NCBI RefSeq assembly: GCF_003219795.1
Contig: NZ_QJVC01000002.1
Span: 292,097 to 356,096 of the forward strand
Direction: 5' to 3'
Source of the DNA: Arthrobacter psychrolactophilus
Lineage (GTDB): Bacteria; Actinomycetota; Actinomycetes; Actinomycetales; Micrococcaceae
Length of the DNA stretch: 64,000 nt
Shown: positions 63,472-64,000 of the stretch, one piece after another
Layout of the letters: each line of letters opens with the position of its first letter
How positions within the stretch are numbered: position 1 is the first letter of the stretch
Program-made: the position numbers and the translations under genes
The notes under the pieces: generated by a model
What the model saw: the letters and a program-made list of their open reading frames with translations, nothing else
The model's database searches: none
Told to the model about the DNA's origin: nothing

Positions 63472-64000
63472 ATGGAATTAGAGCTCACGGTTGTGGCAGG
63501 GCCGGGTATCGACGCTTTTTCTCCTACCGAGTTCACCGCTGTCTGGCCAGGTTCGGACGCAGGAAGCAGCTGCTCCGGTGTTTCACTGCGAAAGGCTCTG
63601 GAGAAGCGCTGGCCTGGCTGTTCCTTTTCTCTTAGCGGCGAGTCCCTGGATGCCCTGCGGTGTGGAACGGCCCCGCTGCTCGATGGGGCTGTGGTCGTGG
63701 CGCAACCATCTGCCACCTTGCGCCCGGGAGGATCTTCCTCGGGATCCTATGAGGGCATTGCCGCATTCTTATGTGTGTGCGCGGGCCCCGAAGCCGGCAA
63801 GGTGTTCGCCCTGCAGCGTGGCCGGTACACGCTCGGCCGAGGCCACTGCCGCCTCACGATTGCCGACCCCGCCTTATCTCGGCACCATGGAACCTTGTGT
63901 GTGACTGCCAGCGAGATCACGCTGAACTCAACCCCAGGATCCAGCGGATTCCTGCTTCGTCGAGGCGGCAGCTCTCCCACTGCGAGCGCGAAGCCCCTCA
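63472..64000 (+). CDS. FHA-domain protein, N-terminal part (runs off window)
   Basis: The first 176 codons of a larger protein. ATG at 63472 follows GGGAG at five bases. The start MELELTVVAGPGIDAFSPTE resembles a ubiquitin-like N-terminal domain. Residues of about 105-165 form a forkhead-associated domain, with RGRYTLGRGHCRLTIADPAL SRHHGTL (GR, SRHH) and the later polar loop, so it should bind phosphothreonine. An FHA near the N terminus after such a domain is seen in FtsK/SpoIIIE-type ATPases of type VII secretion, which is a possibility only; the deciding part lies outside. Divergent from glf with a 247-bp gap. Confidence 0.8.
   Translation, partial: MELELTVVAGPGIDAFSPTEFTAVWPGSDAGSSCSGVSLRKALEKRWPGCSFSLSGESLDALRCGTAPLLDGAVVVAQPSATLRPGGSSSGSYEGIAAFLCVCAGPEAGKVFALQRGRYTLGRGHCRLTIADPALSRHHGTLCVTASEITLNSTPGSSGFLLRRGGSSPTASAKPL

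Noticed and set aside
63491-63904. 137-codon plus-strand frame at the right end
   Set aside because: The neighbouring frame from ATG 63472 has a ribosome site and a recognisable FHA domain and stays open to the window end.

Overview
This window looks like the chromosome of a high-GC Gram-positive actinomycete, most likely Micrococcales/Micrococcaceae (an Arthrobacter relative). The reasons are the gene order prfB-ftsE-ftsX-M23 peptidase-smpB, a caa3_CtaG-type protein, a tmRNA whose tag reads AESNRTDFALAA, an actinobacterial-style tad pilus operon that runs into prfB, and a cell-wall glycan locus with glf, a GlfT2-like transferase and a Wzm/Wzt exporter. The genus is inference; no 16S gene is present.

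Layout. 1-3955 (-): a large secreted SdrD-like surface protein, cut by the window edge inside a 27-bp coding repeat and put out of frame near its N terminus by a run of seven G. 4154-4572 (-): tmRNA (ssrA) and its terminator. 4663-10860 (-): a GH3 lipoprotein-like hydrolase, a CtaG-family membrane protein, smpB, an M23 peptidase, ftsX and ftsE. 11421-12542 (-): prfB. 12600-16275 (-): tad pilus genes tadE/G-like, a pilin-like protein, tadC and tadB, then the last 83 codons of tadA.

16268-26097: a roughly 9.8-kb integrated element with a serine recombinase. It sits inside tadA and splits it into a 5' piece (26095-27066) and a 3' piece (16018-16274). Joining the chromosomal flanks at the shared GCGGT restores one continuous TadA reading frame of about 407 codons. 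The element carries a P4/D5-type helicase, two related HTH proteins, about a dozen unrecognised small genes, no visible virion genes, two hairpin-rich noncoding blocks and several regulatory-looking structures. It may be a phage satellite or another replicating integrative element, and excision would repair the pilus ATPase gene.

27355-28264 holds a decayed gene. From 28195 to 63224 lies a long envelope-polysaccharide region. It includes two acyltransferase-3/SGNH proteins, a third smaller acyltransferase, a DUF6541-like membrane protein, galE, a GH25/FG-GAP/CWB2 cell-wall enzyme with 300-bp tandem repeats, about nine glycosyltransferases, an ABC flippase-like protein, a set of genes matching the UDP-GlcNAc to UDP-ManNAc(3NAc)A pathway (dehydrogenase, acetyltransferase, aminotransferase, oxidoreductase, 2-epimerase), and an operon glf-glfT2-wzm-wzt-acyltransferase for making and exporting a galactofuranose polymer. 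The window ends in the first 176 codons of an FHA-domain protein.

All assignments come from reading motifs and gene order by eye; no database search was run.
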